Origin: Rhodoplanes serenus
Lineage (GTDB): Bacteria; Pseudomonadota; Alphaproteobacteria; Rhizobiales; Xanthobacteraceae
NCBI GenBank assembly: GCA_945897515.1
Contig: CAMDFO010000034.1
Coordinates: 1-46,548, forward strand
Direction: 5' to 3'
Length of the DNA: 46,548 bases
In this document: positions 19,170 to 29,709 of the stretch, piece by piece
How positions within the stretch are numbered: the first letter of the stretch is position 1
Layout of the letters: each line of letters opens with the position of its first letter
Made by a program: the position numbers and the translations under genes
The notes under the pieces: generated by a model
What the model was told of the DNA's origin: nothing
Seen by the model: only the letters and a program-made list of their open reading frames with translations
The model's database searches: none

Positions 19170-20307
19170 GGCCTTGACGCTGCGCACGCTTGCGGTGGCG
19201 GCGTTCGCGGTGCTGCTGATCGCGCCTCAATCGGTGGTGCATCCGAGCTTCCAGATGTCGTTTGCGGCAACGCTTGCGCTGGTCGCGGCCTACGAGCGCG
19301 GGCTGCCGTGGAGCGCCAACGCCGACAGCACGGTCGGGGCGCGCGTGGCGCTGTGGGGCGGACGTGAGATCGCCGGCTTGGTGCTTGCGTCGCTGGTCGC
19401 CGGGCTCGCGACCACGCCCTATGCGGCTTACCACTTCCACCGGCTGGCTCCCTACGGCGTCATCGCCAACCTGATCGCCATGCCGATCGTCTCGCTATGG
19501 GTGATGCCGGCCGGCCTGCTGGCGCTGATCGCGATCCCGTTCGGCTTCGACGGCGTGCTGTGGCGGCTGATGGGCGACGGCATCGGATGGATGATCGCAG
19601 TGGCGTTGTGGGTCACCAGCCTGCCGGGCTCGGTCGGCCGGATGGCGGCGTTCGGCACCGGGCCGCTACTGCTCGGCAGTCTGGGGCTCGTCGTGCTGTG
19701 CCTGCTGAAAACGCCGCTGCGCTGGTGCGGAGCCGTGATGATTGTGCTGGCCAGCGTGCTGGCGATCCGTGCTCCGCTGCCGGACGTGCTGATCTCCGCC
19801 GACGGGCAGGCCATGGCGGTCCGCGGCGCCGACGGGCGCCTCGCGATCCATCGGACCGGCAGCGACGCCTTTACGATCCGGGAGTGGCTCGCAGCCGACG
19901 GCGACGCGCGCCTGCCGGCCGATCCGGCGCTGCGGGCCGGTATCGCGTGCGACGACGCCGGCTGTGTCGCAAGGCTGCCCGACGGCAAGCTGGTGTCCCG
20001 GGTGCTTGCGCCGGACGCATTCGAGGAGGATTGCCGCCGGGCGCTCGTCGTGGTGACGACCCGCGATGCGCCGCCGGCCTGCGAGGCGCTCACGATCGAC
20101 CGCAAGGTTTCACGCGCCAGCGGCGCGCTGTCGCTGCAGCGGTCAGGAGGTGGATTCGAGGTTACGGCCGCCCGGCCGGTGGGACAGGACCGGCCCTGGG
20201 CACGGGCTCGGCCGGAACCAGTCGAGGGTGCGCGGACACCAGCCATCACCCGGCCGACGCCGCGCGATGCCATTCCGCGAGCGGAGGACTTGGAAGCGGG
20301 CGACTGA
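19170..20307 (+). pseudogene. comEC: comEC, 3' part, separated by the IS1595-like element
   Basis: This continues the comEC frame after the insertion. It encodes the rest of the Competence domain: LTLRTLAVAAFAVLLIAPQ, then the family motif HPSFQMSFAATLALVA, and several helices to about LLCLLKTPLRW. A soluble C-terminal region of about 180 residues follows (DVLISADGQAMAVRG...) that resembles a reduced form of the usual metallo-hydrolase tail without its metal motifs. Added to the 5' part through the split codon, the full protein would be 756 residues. It has no ribosome site or start of its own, so it is probably not translated. It ends five bases before the convergent lexA. Confidence 0.92.
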
Positions 20308-20312
20308 ACCGA

Positions 20313-21014
20313 TCAGTACCGCCGGAACAATCCGACCATCTTGCCCTGGATGCGCACCCGCGTCGGCGGCAGGATCCGCACTTCGTAGGAGGCGTTGGCG
20401 GGTTCGAGTGCGATCGAGGCGCCACGGCGGCGGAAGCGCTTGAGCGTCGCCTCCTCGTCGTCGATCAGCGCCACCACGATGTCGCCGGTGTCGGCGCCCT
20501 CGGTCTTTTTGATCAGCACGGTGTCGCCGTCGAGAATGCCGGCCTCGATCATCGAGTCGCCGCGCACTTCGAGCGCGAAATGCTCGCCCGAGCCCAGCAT
20601 GTCGGGCGGCATGTTGATGGTCTGGGTCCGGTTCTGGATCGCCTCGATCGGCGTGCCGGCGGCGATCCGGCCCATCATCGGGATGGCGACCGGACGCGAA
20701 TTGGCGGCCTCGTCGTCGGATGACGGCGCACGGCCCTTGCCGAGATTGCCCTCGATAACGCTTGGCGTGAAGCCGCGGCGCACGCCGCCTTGCCCGACCG
20801 AGTCAGGCAGCTTGATCACCTCGATCGCACGGGCCCGGTTGGGCAGCCGGCGGATGAAGCCGCGCTCCTCCAGGGCCGTGATCAACCGATGAATGCCGGA
20901 CTTGGACCGCAGATCGAGTGCATCCTTCATCTCGTCGAAGGAGGGGGGGACCCCTTGCTCCTTCAGCCGTTCATGAATGAAACGCAGAAGCTCGAACTGT
21001 TTGCGGGTCAGCAT
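20313..21014 (-). CDS. lexA: SOS repressor LexA
   Basis: LexA represses DNA-damage genes and cleaves itself when RecA filaments form. The 233-residue protein has the N-terminal winged helix (1-70; [21 protein letters not shown]), an unusually long linker typical of alphaproteobacteria, and the S24 peptidase domain. The cleavage bond is Ala119-Gly120 (GRIAAGTP), the nucleophile is Ser154 (RGDSMIEAG), and the general base is Lys192 (ATLKRF). The Ser-Lys spacing of 38 is close to the 37 of E. coli. An alphaproteobacterial SOS box lies about 90 bases upstream, so it should regulate itself. It is convergent with comEC. Confidence 0.97.
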   Translation of the reverse strand: MLTRKQFELLRFIHERLKEQGVPPSFDEMKDALDLRSKSGIHRLITALEERGFIRRLPNRARAIEVIKLPDSVGQGGVRRGFTPSVIEGNLGKGRAPSSDDEAANSRPVAIPMMGRIAAGTPIEAIQNRTQTINMPPDMLGSGEHFALEVRGDSMIEAGILDGDTVLIKKTEGADTGDIVVALIDDEEATLKRFRRRGASIALEPANASYEVRILPPTRVRIQGKMVGLFRRY

Positions 21015-21102
21015 CGGCCGTGTTCTCCGAGTCTCCCGGGGTCTCCGGGCGCCGTCCCGGCGGCAGGGGCCGCCGAAAACAAATCATGAACGGACACTAT
21101 AT

Positions 21103-21117
21103 GTTCTATGTGTGTTC
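21103..21117 (-). promoter_or_regulatory. LexA-binding site (SOS box) upstream of lexA
   Basis: GTTC-TATGTGT-GTTC on the plus strand, that is GAAC-N7-GAAC read in the lexA direction. This direct-repeat form is the known alphaproteobacterial LexA target, unlike the palindromic box of E. coli. It lies in the gap between moeA and lexA. Confidence 0.85.
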
Positions 21118-21156
21118 CGCAACCCTTTAATTTGGCGTGAACAAGTCGAGCGACCG

Positions 21157-22374
21157 CTAAAACGCGGGCGTAAGCTTAAGGATCGCACACGATGTGCCGG
21201 CCTTCGCTGCCGGAGCAAAGGGCTCGCGAACCAAGAGGCAGTCTGCCTTTGCGAGCGCCGCGATCATCGAGGAATCCTGGGTTGGAAGCGGCGTCGCAAT
21301 CATGGCGCCGGACTCGCCGGGTGTGAGTGTGGCGCGGAGGTAATCGGCCCGCTCGTCGTTTTCGGGCAGGTCGCGCCCGAGCACGGCCGATTCGGACTGA
21401 GGCTCGACATCCTTGCGTCCGGCGAGCGCCCTGATCAGCGGCACCAGGAACAGCAGCGCGCAGACGAACGCCGACACCGGGTTGCCGGGCAGGCCCACCA
21501 CCTGCATGGAGCCGAGCCTGCCGTGCATCATCGGCCGGCCGGGCCGCAGCGCCACCTTCCAGAACGACAGCTTGAGCCCTTCCGCCGCCAATCCCTTCTG
21601 CACCAGATCGTAGTCGCCGACCGAAGCCCCGCCCGAGGTCAGGAGGATATCGGCGCCGGCCGCCCGCGCCCGGCGGATCGCGACGACGGTATCCTCGATG
21701 CGGTCGGGCACAATGCCGAGATCGATCACCTCGGCGCCCTCGCTGCGGGCCAGCGCCATCAGCGCGAAGCCGTTGGAATAGACGATCTCGCCCGGTCCGG
21801 GGTTTGAGCCCGGCGGCTTGAGCTCGTCGCCGGTGCCAAGCACGGCGACCTTCGGACGGCGGTGCACCGGCACCGTGGGATGGTTCATCGCCGCGGCCAG
21901 CATCAGGTCGCGATCGGTGAGCCGGCGGCCCTTGGCCAGCAGCGTATTGCCCTGAGCGAAGTCGAGGCCGGCGCGGCGGATGTGCCGGCCAGCCGCCGAA
22001 GGCGTGGTCACCAGCACGGCATCGCCGTCGCGCTTCGTGTTCTCCTGGATCACGATGGTGTCGGCACCGGGCGGCACCACGCCGCCGGTGAAGATGCGCG
22101 CGGCCTCGCCGGGACCGACCTTGCCATGGAACGGATGTCCGGCGGCGACCTCGCCGACCAGCTTCAGTTTAGCCGGCACTGTGGCGACATCGGCCGCCTG
22201 CACGGCATAGCCGTCCATGGCCGACAGATCTTCCGGCGGCTGGGTGCGCAGCGCCGCAACATCCGCCGCCAGCACGCGTCCGTGCGCATCGAGGAGGGGG
22301 ACGCTCTCGCTCGCAAGCGGCTGCGCACCATCGAGCACGCGGGCCAGCGCATCGGCGACCGACATTAGCGCCAT
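21157..22374 (-). CDS. moeA: Molybdopterin molybdenumtransferase MoeA
   Basis: MoeA inserts molybdate into adenylylated molybdopterin, the last step of Mo-cofactor synthesis. The 405-residue protein shows the expected PPEDLSAMDGYAV segment, the FTGGVVPPGADTIV motif, the MoCF-type domain with VLGTGDEL, LTSGGASVGDYDLVQ and GLPGNPVSAFV, and a C-terminal barrel. It lies three bases downstream of moaC on the same strand, so the two cofactor genes form part of one operon behind the trp genes. Start ATG at 22374. Confidence 0.95.
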   Translation of the reverse strand: MALMSVADALARVLDGAQPLASESVPLLDAHGRVLAADVAALRTQPPEDLSAMDGYAVQAADVATVPAKLKLVGEVAAGHPFHGKVGPGEAARIFTGGVVPPGADTIVIQENTKRDGDAVLVTTPSAAGRHIRRAGLDFAQGNTLLAKGRRLTDRDLMLAAAMNHPTVPVHRRPKVAVLGTGDELKPPGSNPGPGEIVYSNGFALMALARSEGAEVIDLGIVPDRIEDTVVAIRRARAAGADILLTSGGASVGDYDLVQKGLAAEGLKLSFWKVALRPGRPMMHGRLGSMQVVGLPGNPVSAFVCALLFLVPLIRALAGRKDVEPQSESAVLGRDLPENDERADYLRATLTPGESGAMIATPLPTQDSSMIAALAKADCLLVREPFAPAAKAGTSCAILKLTPAF

Positions 22375-22377
22375 GAC

Positions 22378-22866
22378 TTACCCTTTGGCCCGATAATGCC
22401 CGGACTTGCCGCCCAGCTTTTCGACCAGCCGGATGCCTTCGATCCGCATGCCGCGCTCGACCGCCTTGACCATGTCGTAGATCGTGAGGCACGCGACCGA
22501 CACCGCGGTCAGCGCCTCCATTTCGACGCCGGTCGGCCCCTTCACCTTGACGGTGGCGCGCACCGACAGGCCGGGAAGCTTGCGGTCCGGCTCGATATCC
22601 ACCACGACCTTGGACAGCGCCAGCGGATGGCACAGCGGGATGAGCTCGTGCGTGCGCTTGGCCGCCATGATGCCGGCGAGCCGTGCCACGCCCAGCACGT
22701 CGCCCTTCTTGGCGTTGCCCTTGAGCACCAGATCGAGCGTGGCCTTGCTCATCTGCACGCGGCCTTCGGCGATCGCTACGCGGGCGGTGGCGTCCTTCTC
22801 GGAGACGTCGACCATGCGCGCCTCGCCCGACTTGCCGATGTGGGTGAGCTTTTTCGCCACCATCAC
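22378..22866 (-). CDS. moaC: Cyclic pyranopterin monophosphate synthase MoaC
   Basis: MoaC, with the radical-SAM enzyme MoaA, converts GTP into cyclic pyranopterin monophosphate, the first Mo-cofactor intermediate. It has 162 residues with the family blocks [31 protein letters not shown] (with the conserved His), [20 protein letters not shown] and the terminal KLGGKSGHY; the catalytic Lys of the family lies in the last block. The start codon overlaps the trpC stop by ATGA. moaA is not in the window. Confidence 0.96.
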   Translation of the reverse strand: MMVAKKLTHIGKSGEARMVDVSEKDATARVAIAEGRVQMSKATLDLVLKGNAKKGDVLGVARLAGIMAAKRTHELIPLCHPLALSKVVVDIEPDRKLPGLSVRATVKVKGPTGVEMEALTAVSVACLTIYDMVKAVERGMRIEGIRLVEKLGGKSGHYRAKG

Positions 22867-23681
22867 CTCGCGGCGAACACAGAGGAGCGTTCATCGGCGA
22901 GCAGCGCGTGCGTGGCCGCAGCGACATCGCTCTGCCGCATCAGGCTCTCGCCGACGAGGAACGCGGTCATCCCGAATTGTGCGAGCTGGTCGAGGTCGCC
23001 GGCGGTGGAAATTCCGCTTTCGCCAACCACCACATAGCCGGACGGAACCTTCGGCGCGAGCTTCTGGCTGACGGTGAGCGATGTCTCGAAGGTTTTCAGA
23101 TTGCGATTGTTGATGCCGATCAGACGCGACTTGAGCTTCAACGCGCGCGTCAGCTCCCACTCGTCGTGAACCTCGACCAGCACGTCCATGCCGAAGGAGA
23201 TGGCGGCGTCTTCCAGATCCTGCGCCTGATGATCCTCGATCGCCGCCATGATCAACAGAACACAGTCGGCGTGCCAGGCGCGCGCCTCGGCCACCTGATA
23301 GATATCGAACATGAAATCCTTGCGCAGCGCGGGCAGGGCGGTCGCGGCTCGCGCCTGCGTCAGATATTCCGGCCGGCCTTGAAACGATGGCCCGTCGGTG
23401 AGCACCGAAAGGCACGCCGCGCCACCCTTTTCATAAGCTTGCGCCAGTGCAGGCGGATCGAAGTCCGCGCGGATCAGCCCCTTCGAAGGGCTCGCCTTCT
23501 TGATCTCGGCGATCAGCGCGTACTTTCCAGCCGCGCGACGGCGATCGAGAGCCCCCAGGAAATTGCGTGGCGCGGGCGCGGCTTTGGCCGCAGCTTCGAC
23601 TTCGGCGAACGGATGCACTCGCTTGGCCGCGTGGATTTCCTCGCGCTTGTAGGCTTCGATGGTTTTCAGGATGTCGGTCAT
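22863..23681 (-). CDS. trpC: Indole-3-glycerol-phosphate synthase
   Basis: Closes the indole ring in tryptophan synthesis. A monofunctional 272-residue TIM barrel without the PRAI domain fused in E. coli. Catalytic blocks are [62 protein letters not shown] and VVGESGIST. It starts three bases after trpD and overlaps moaC by four bases, so the trp and Mo-cofactor genes are likely transcribed and translated together. Confidence 0.97.
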   Translation of the reverse strand: MTDILKTIEAYKREEIHAAKRVHPFAEVEAAAKAAPAPRNFLGALDRRRAAGKYALIAEIKKASPSKGLIRADFDPPALAQAYEKGGAACLSVLTDGPSFQGRPEYLTQARAATALPALRKDFMFDIYQVAEARAWHADCVLLIMAAIEDHQAQDLEDAAISFGMDVLVEVHDEWELTRALKLKSRLIGINNRNLKTFETSLTVSQKLAPKVPSGYVVVGESGISTAGDLDQLAQFGMTAFLVGESLMRQSDVAAATHALLADERSSVFAAR

Positions 23682-23684
23682 CGC

Positions 23685-24710
23685 TCAGTCCGACGGTGCG
23701 TTCGACATCGTGACCAGGCGGCCGAGCCGGCTTTCGGCCGCTCCGCTGTCGATGGCCTTGGCCGCAAGCGTCACGCCCTCCTGCAAGTCCTTGGCACGGC
23801 CGGCCACCACGAGCGCCGCAGCGGCGTTCAGAACCGCCACGTCGCGGAACGGACCCTTGGTGCCCTTGAGTACGGCCAGCAGCGCCGTCGCGTTGGTCTC
23901 GGCATCGCCGCCGCGCAGCATCTCGGGCTTGGTCGGTGCGATACCCACGTCTTCCGGCTTGATCTCGAACGTCCGCACCTTGCCGTTCTCCAGCGCAGCG
24001 ATCGCGGTCGGGCCCGAGGTCGTGATCTCGTCGAGCCCGTCGGAGCCGTGCGCAACCCAAACGCACTCGGAGCCCAAGTTTTTGAGCACATGCGCCATCG
24101 GTTCGATCCAATGCCGCGAGAACACGCCGATCATCTGGCGCTTCACGCCGGCCGGATTGGAAAGCGGCCCCAGCAGATTGAAGATCGTGCGGGTGCCAAG
24201 CTCGACGCGCGTCGGGCCGACGTTCTTCATCGCGGGATGATGCGCCGGCGCAAACATGAAGCCGATGCCGGCCTCGCGGATGCAGGCGCCGACCTGCTCG
24301 GCCGACAGATCGATCTTTACGCCGAGCGCGCCGAGCACATCGGCGGCGCCCGAGCGCGACGACAGCGCGCGGTTGCCGTGCTTGGCGACCGGTACGCCGG
24401 CGCCCGCCACGATGAACGCCGCGCAGGTCGAGATGTTGAACGAGCCCGAGGCATCGCCGCCGGTGCCGACCACGTCGATGGCATCGGGCGGGGCATCCAC
24501 CTTGAGCATCTTCGCGCGCATCGCAGTCACCGCGCCGGTGATCTCGTCCACGGTTTCGCCGCGCACGCGCAATCCCATCAACAGCGCGCCCATCTGCGAC
24601 GGCGTGGCCTCGCCCGACATCATGCGGTCGAAGGCATGCGCCGCCTGCTCGCGCGAAAGCTTCTCGCCGGAGGCGACCTTGCCGAGCAGGGACTTGAAAT
24701 CGTCGGACAC
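23685..24710 (-). CDS. trpD: Anthranilate phosphoribosyltransferase
   Basis: Transfers phosphoribosyl from PRPP to anthranilate. With the GTG at 24710 (GAGGGG just upstream) the product is 341 residues and starts [17 protein letters not shown], as in the family. A GTG, TTG or CTG further upstream would add a tail overlapping trpG. The PRPP and anthranilate motifs [33 protein letters not shown] and the [16 protein letters not shown] segment are intact. trpG ends 11 bases upstream and trpC starts three bases downstream. Confidence 0.95.
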   Translation of the reverse strand: MSDDFKSLLGKVASGEKLSREQAAHAFDRMMSGEATPSQMGALLMGLRVRGETVDEITGAVTAMRAKMLKVDAPPDAIDVVGTGGDASGSFNISTCAAFIVAGAGVPVAKHGNRALSSRSGAADVLGALGVKIDLSAEQVGACIREAGIGFMFAPAHHPAMKNVGPTRVELGTRTIFNLLGPLSNPAGVKRQMIGVFSRHWIEPMAHVLKNLGSECVWVAHGSDGLDEITTSGPTAIAALENGKVRTFEIKPEDVGIAPTKPEMLRGGDAETNATALLAVLKGTKGPFRDVAVLNAAAALVVAGRAKDLQEGVTLAAKAIDSGAAESRLGRLVTMSNAPSD

Positions 24711-24721
24711 GGCTCGCCCCT

Positions 24722-25324
24722 CTAATGCATCGTCCGCCCGCGCTGCGCATTCCACTGCGAGGCGAGCTCAAGGAAGTTCTTCAGGATCAGGTGGCCGTGC
24801 TCGGAGGCGATGCTTTCCGGATGAAACTGCACGCCGTGCACCGGCAGCGTCTTGTGCGACAACCCCATCACCAGGCGGTCGGCGGTTTCCGCCGTCACGG
24901 CGAGCGCATCCGGGAACGTGTCGCGCTCCACCACCAGCGAATGGTAGCGCGTCGCCTTGAACGGCCCGTTGATGCCGCGGAACACGCCGGCGCCGCGATG
25001 CTGCACTTCGGAAAGCTTGCCATGCACCGGCAAGGGCGCGCGCACCACGTTGCCGCCAAAGGCCTGACCGACGGCCTGATGACCGAGACAGACGCCCAGG
25101 ATCGGAATGCTCGGCGCGGCCTGCTCGATCAGATCGAGGCAGATGCCGGCGTCGTTCGGCGTGCAGGGTCCGGGCGACAGCACGATGGCCTCGGGCTCCG
25201 ACGCCAGCACGTCCTGCACGGCAATCTTGTCGTTGCGATGCACGGCCACGTTCGCCCCCAGCCCACCCAGGTAATGGACGAGGTTGAAGGTGAAGCTGTC
25301 GTAGTTGTCGATCAGCACGATCAT
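24722..25324 (-). CDS. trpG: Anthranilate synthase component II (glutamine amidotransferase)
   Basis: Supplies ammonia from glutamine to TrpE. The 200-residue class I amidotransferase has its catalytic triad: Cys79 (GVCLGHQ), His168 and Glu170 (QFHPES). The oxyanion segment [11 protein letters not shown] is present. It is a separate protein here, in contrast to the fused TrpEG of Rhizobium. It lies 77 bp downstream of trpE; it could also serve para-aminobenzoate synthesis, as in other bacteria with one such subunit. Confidence 0.95.
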   Translation of the reverse strand: MIVLIDNYDSFTFNLVHYLGGLGANVAVHRNDKIAVQDVLASEPEAIVLSPGPCTPNDAGICLDLIEQAAPSIPILGVCLGHQAVGQAFGGNVVRAPLPVHGKLSEVQHRGAGVFRGINGPFKATRYHSLVVERDTFPDALAVTAETADRLVMGLSHKTLPVHGVQFHPESIASEHGHLILKNFLELASQWNAQRGRTMH

Positions 25325-25401
25325 GGCGGCCGTTTCTCTAGCACGTTTCGGCTCTTAGAGGGGGACCGGAGGAGGGTCAAGAAGCCTCGCCAGCCACACC
25401 T

Positions 25402-26919
25402 TTACTGGCCTCTTCCGGCAGCGCTCGCAAACCTCCGTGCTTCCTCGGCCGCGCGGAACAGCGCCTTGGCCTTGTTGAGGCATTCGGCCTGCTCGGAGCC
25501 GGGATCGGAATCCGCAACGATGCCGGCGCCGGCCTGGACGTACATCGTGCCGTCCTTGACCAGCGCGGTGCGCAGCACGATGCAGCTATCCATCTCGCCC
25601 GCGGCGGAGAAGTAGCCGACGCAACCGGCGTAGATTCCGCGTTTTTCCTTCTCCAGCTCGTCGATGATTTCCATTGCCCGCACCTTGGGCGCGCCCGACA
25701 CGGTGCCGGCCGGAAAGCCTGCCGCCAGCGCGTCGAGCGCATCGCGATCCTCAGCCAGGATGCCTTCGACATTCGAGACGATGTGCATGACGTGGCTGTA
25801 GCGCTCGACGAAGAACTGATCGGTGACCTTCACGGTGCCGATCCTTGCGACGCGGCCGACATCGTTGCGCCCGAGGTCCAGCAACATCAGATGCTCGGCG
25901 CGCTCCTTCGGATCGGCGAGCAGCTCTTCTTCCAGCGCCTTGTCCTCGTGCGGTGTCGCGCCGCGCGGACGGGTGCCGGCGATCGGACGGATCGTCACCG
26001 TGCCGGCGCGTGCGCGCACCAAAATCTCCGGGCTCGAACCTGCGACGGCGTAACCGCCGAAATCCAGGAAATACAGGAACGGCGCCGGGTTGACCCGGCG
26101 CAGCGCGCGGTAGAGCGAGAATGGCGGCAGCGTGAACGGCGCCTCGAAGCGCTGCGACAGCACCACCTGGAAAATATCGCCGGCCAGGATGTAATCCTTG
26201 GCCTTGAGCACCATGTCGCGATACTCGGCCGGGGTGGTGTTGGATTTGGCCGGCACGTCCGGAGGGCCGGTGTCGGGGCCTGCAGCAGACTTGTCGAGCG
26301 GCCGGTCCAGCGCATCGACCACCGCCGACAGCCGCTCCTCCGCGCGAACCAGGGCAACACCCGCCGTCACGCCCGGCTCCGGACGGACCGGAGTGACCAC
26401 GATAATCGTGTCCTTCACCGCATCGAACACGACAACCAGCGTCGGGCGGATCAAGACCGCATCGGGCACGCCGATCGGGTCGGGGTTGGGCGCGGGCAAC
26501 TCCTCCATCAGCCGCACCATGTCGTAGCCGAGATAGCCGAATACGCCGGCCGCCATCGGCGGCAGATCGTGCGGCAGCTCGATGCGGCTTTCGGCGATCA
26601 GGGCGCGCAATGCATCGAGCGGAGGTTCGACGCACGCGACGAACTCTTCGGGACTTGTTCGAGCCGCGCGATTGATTTCGGCTCGCGGCCCACGCGTCCG
26701 CCAGATCAGGTCGGGATCGAGTCCGATGACCGAATAGCGGCCGCGTACCGCGCCACCTTCCACGGATTCAAGGAGTAAGCTCATCGGCCGGCCGCCGGCG
26801 ATCTTGAGGAATGCCGAAACCGGGGTTTCTAGATCGGCGACCAGCGTGGTCCACACCACCTGTGCTTCGCCGCGCCCATAGCGCGTGGCGAAGGCGGCTG
26901 CCGGCGGCTCGATCTGCAT
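25402..26919 (-). CDS. trpE: Anthranilate synthase component I
   Basis: Makes anthranilate from chorismate, committing it to tryptophan. It has 505 residues. The N-terminal regulatory part contains [19 protein letters not shown], the LLES-type motif of Trp feedback binding. The chorismate domain has [38 protein letters not shown] and [19 protein letters not shown]. Start ATG at 26919, four bases after the ppiD stop, so there is no room for a leader-peptide attenuator directly before trpE. trpG follows on the same strand. Confidence 0.96.
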   Translation of the reverse strand: MQIEPPAAAFATRYGRGEAQVVWTTLVADLETPVSAFLKIAGGRPMSLLLESVEGGAVRGRYSVIGLDPDLIWRTRGPRAEINRAARTSPEEFVACVEPPLDALRALIAESRIELPHDLPPMAAGVFGYLGYDMVRLMEELPAPNPDPIGVPDAVLIRPTLVVVFDAVKDTIIVVTPVRPEPGVTAGVALVRAEERLSAVVDALDRPLDKSAAGPDTGPPDVPAKSNTTPAEYRDMVLKAKDYILAGDIFQVVLSQRFEAPFTLPPFSLYRALRRVNPAPFLYFLDFGGYAVAGSSPEILVRARAGTVTIRPIAGTRPRGATPHEDKALEEELLADPKERAEHLMLLDLGRNDVGRVARIGTVKVTDQFFVERYSHVMHIVSNVEGILAEDRDALDALAAGFPAGTVSGAPKVRAMEIIDELEKEKRGIYAGCVGYFSAAGEMDSCIVLRTALVKDGTMYVQAGAGIVADSDPGSEQAECLNKAKALFRAAEEARRFASAAGRGQ

Positions 26920-26923
26920 GGCG

Positions 26924-28840
26924 CTAATTCTGGGTGCTGCTGGCGCCGTTGACCTGATTCAATGCCGCCTGATTGATGGTCACGCCAATCTCTTTCTCCA
27001 ACCGGGCGATGTACTGGTTCAGCAGCTCTTCCTGGAGCGATCGGCGCAGCGCTTCATCGATGCGCTTGGCTTCGGCCGACTCGGGATCGAACGTCGGCAT
27101 CGTGATCTCGTTGACCCGGAATACGATCCGCTCGGTCGGCGTCGCACCATCCGCCACCGCGACGGCATCCTTCGGCGCGCGGAAAATCTCGTCGAGCGCA
27201 CGGGCGGAAATCCCTGCCGGCGGGTTGCCGCGCTTGAGACCCGGCCGCCATTCCATCGTGAGATTGTTCGCCGCGGCCACTTCAGGGAACGGCGTCCCGG
27301 CCTTCACCTTGTCGAGCATCTCGGTGGCCTTGGCCCTCAGCCGTGTGGCGATCTCCTCGTCGCGCCAGCGCGTCAGGAGCTGGTCCTTGACTTCGTCCAG
27401 CGAACGCTCGCGCGCCGCCTTGATGTCCATGACCTCGTACCAGACGTAGCCGCCGCTGCCGGGCACCTGAAGCGGATCGTGGTCGGGGCCGGTATCGGCG
27501 GTGAAAACCGACGGCAGCACGTCGACGCCTTGCGGCAGGTCGGCGATGGCCACGCCGTCGGGCGTGCGGCCCGAACGATCGACCGCGTCGATGGTGCGAA
27601 TGCTGAGCTTGAGCTTGGTCGCGATCTCGGCGAGCGAAGAGCCGCCCAGCCGTTCGTCCTCGACCTTGTCGTGGAGCGAGGACATCGCGCTCCGTGCGCG
27701 CTCGGACGCGACCTCCTGCTTGAGCTCGGCGGCGACGTCTTCGAACGAACGCGTCTGTCCGGGCTCGATCTTGAGGACCCGGACCAGCGCGATGCCGAAG
27801 CGCCCTTCCACCGGAGCGGTGACTTCACCGTCCTTCAGGGCAAATGCCGCGTCGGCGGCCGCACGATCCACCATCGAGGATTTTGCGATCGTGCCAAGGT
27901 CGATGTCGGCATCCTTGAGGCCGCGTTCGGCCGCGAGATCGGCGAACGAGGCGCCCTTGGAAAGCTTCTCGGCCGCAGCCTTGGCCTCGTCCAGGTTCGG
28001 GAACACGATCTGGTGCAGATGGCGGCGCTCGGCGGTGTCGTACTTCGCCTTGCGGTCTTCGTAGGCCTTGCGCAGATCGGCGTCCGATACCTCGACCGAG
28101 GACGCAAGCGTCGCAGGCGTGAGCACCAGCAGATTGACCTTGCGATACTCGGGCGCGCGGAACATCACCTTGCGCTCGTCGAAATATTTCGCGAGCACCT
28201 CGGGCGCCGGATCGGCAATCTCGCCGGCCTGGGCGCGATCGAGCCGCACGTATTCGATGGAGCGCTGCTCGTTCTGGTAGCGATTGAACGCTTCGGCCGC
28301 CGCCTTCGGCGCGATCAGATCGCCGCTCACCGTGCCGATGAGCTGCTGGCGCACGGAAGTACGCCGCTGCTCGGCCAGGAATCGTATCTCCGTAAAACCC
28401 GCTTGGCGCAGGAGCTGGTCGAACCGGGTGCGCTCGAACTGGCCGGTAATCCCCTTGAAATTCGGATCCTCCATAATCCGGCGCGCAACCTCGGCGTCGC
28501 TGAGCGCCAAGCGCAGCGAGCGGGCGCGCTCGTCGAGCACGGTTTCGGCCACGGTCGTGGCGAGCAACTGCCGGTCGAGACCCAAGGCGCGGGCCTGGGC
28601 CGGCAGGATCGGCCGGCCGAGCTGGCGGCTGAGTTGCTGGATCCGGTCCTGATAGGACTGGCGGAATGTTTCGACGCGGATTTCGGTGTTGCCGACCTTG
28701 GCGACGGTCGACTGGCCGAAGCCGCGGAACATGTCACCCACGCCCCAGATCGCAAAGCTGATGGCGATCAGGCCCAGGATGATGCCCATCACCACCCGGC
28801 CAAGCCAATTCGCGGACGCTTTGTGGATTCCTCGAAGCAT
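26924..28840 (-). CDS. ppiD: PpiD-like periplasmic peptidyl-prolyl isomerase/chaperone
   Basis: The 638-residue protein is anchored by one N-terminal helix (about 13-34, [22 protein letters not shown]) with its body in the periplasm. A SurA_N/SurN_3-type helical region covers about 35-240, a parvulin-type region about 245-365 (with the degenerate segment [21 protein letters not shown] and the [21 protein letters not shown] block), and a second partial one follows. It assists folding of exported proteins leaving the Sec translocon. It is the first gene of the minus-strand run and diverges from tpiA (102-bp gap), so its promoter probably drives ppiD-trpE-trpG-trpD-trpC. Confidence 0.92.
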   Translation of the reverse strand: MLRGIHKASANWLGRVVMGIILGLIAISFAIWGVGDMFRGFGQSTVAKVGNTEIRVETFRQSYQDRIQQLSRQLGRPILPAQARALGLDRQLLATTVAETVLDERARSLRLALSDAEVARRIMEDPNFKGITGQFERTRFDQLLRQAGFTEIRFLAEQRRTSVRQQLIGTVSGDLIAPKAAAEAFNRYQNEQRSIEYVRLDRAQAGEIADPAPEVLAKYFDERKVMFRAPEYRKVNLLVLTPATLASSVEVSDADLRKAYEDRKAKYDTAERRHLHQIVFPNLDEAKAAAEKLSKGASFADLAAERGLKDADIDLGTIAKSSMVDRAAADAAFALKDGEVTAPVEGRFGIALVRVLKIEPGQTRSFEDVAAELKQEVASERARSAMSSLHDKVEDERLGGSSLAEIATKLKLSIRTIDAVDRSGRTPDGVAIADLPQGVDVLPSVFTADTGPDHDPLQVPGSGGYVWYEVMDIKAARERSLDEVKDQLLTRWRDEEIATRLRAKATEMLDKVKAGTPFPEVAAANNLTMEWRPGLKRGNPPAGISARALDEIFRAPKDAVAVADGATPTERIVFRVNEITMPTFDPESAEAKRIDEALRRSLQEELLNQYIARLEKEIGVTINQAALNQVNGASSTQN

Positions 28841-28942
28841 GGGTCAACCCCTACCGGAGACCGGGAAAACGGTCAAACCGCCATCTGGCGCGGCCACATT
28901 GGCTCTGCTAACCGCTGTGACGTTGATGAAACAGGGGCGATC

Positions 28943-29701
28943 ATGGCACCTCCGGCACGCCGTCCGCTGGTTGCGGGCAACTGGAAGATGAACGGGCTGC
29001 AACGGTCCGCCGTCGAGCTCGAAAAGATCATGGCCGCCGCGGCTTCGCTTGCAGGCTCGGTCGAATTGATGATCTGCCCGCCGGCCACGCTGGTCATGAG
29101 TTTTGCCGGGACCACCCAAGGCTCGAAAGTGGGGATCGGCGGCCAGGATTGCCACCCGGAGAGCTCCGGGGCCTACACCGGCGACATCGCCGCGGAGATG
29201 CTGGCGGATGCCGGCGCCAAGGCCGTCATCGTCGGGCATTCCGAACGCCGGACCTATTACGAGGAAACCGACGCGGAAGTCTGCGCCAAGGCGCGGGCCG
29301 CCTGGCGCGCGGGACTCACCGCGATCGTCTGCGTCGGCGAGACCCGCGCCGAACGCGAAGCTGGACGCACGCTCGACGTGCTTGGCCGCCAGCTCAAGGG
29401 CTCGCTGCCGGACGGCGCGACCGGCGCAAACCTGGTGGTCGCCTACGAGCCGGTGTGGGCGATCGGCACCGGCCTGACCCCGACGGTGGCGGACGTCGCC
29501 GAGGCCCATGCATTCATCCGCGAGCACCTGACACGCTTCCACGGCAGCACCGCGCAACAGGTGCGCATCCTCTACGGCGGGTCGGTCAAGCCATCGAATG
29601 CCAAGGAGCTGATGGGCGTGGCCAACGTCGACGGCGCTCTGGTCGGTGGCGCAAGCCTGAAGGCCGAGGACTTCCTCGGGATCGCGGCAGCCTATCGTTG
29701 A
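28943..29701 (+). CDS. tpiA: Triosephosphate isomerase
   Basis: Interconverts dihydroxyacetone phosphate and glyceraldehyde 3-phosphate. It has 252 residues from the ATG at 28943, which is preceded by CAGGGGCG. Active-site residues are Lys15 (GNWKMNG), His in VIVGHSERR and Glu in [11 protein letters not shown]; the phosphate loop [10 protein letters not shown] is intact. A much longer open frame extends upstream, but only as an antisense shadow of ppiD. A Bug gene starts eight bases after the stop. Confidence 0.97.
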   Translation: MAPPARRPLVAGNWKMNGLQRSAVELEKIMAAAASLAGSVELMICPPATLVMSFAGTTQGSKVGIGGQDCHPESSGAYTGDIAAEMLADAGAKAVIVGHSERRTYYEETDAEVCAKARAAWRAGLTAIVCVGETRAEREAGRTLDVLGRQLKGSLPDGATGANLVVAYEPVWAIGTGLTPTVADVAEAHAFIREHLTRFHGSTAQQVRILYGGSVKPSNAKELMGVANVDGALVGGASLKAEDFLGIAAAYR

Positions 29702-29709
29702 AAGGGCCC

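Noticed and set aside
26885..29701. 938-codon frame ending with tpiA
   Set aside because: Only the last 252 codons are TpiA; the rest is antisense to ppiD.
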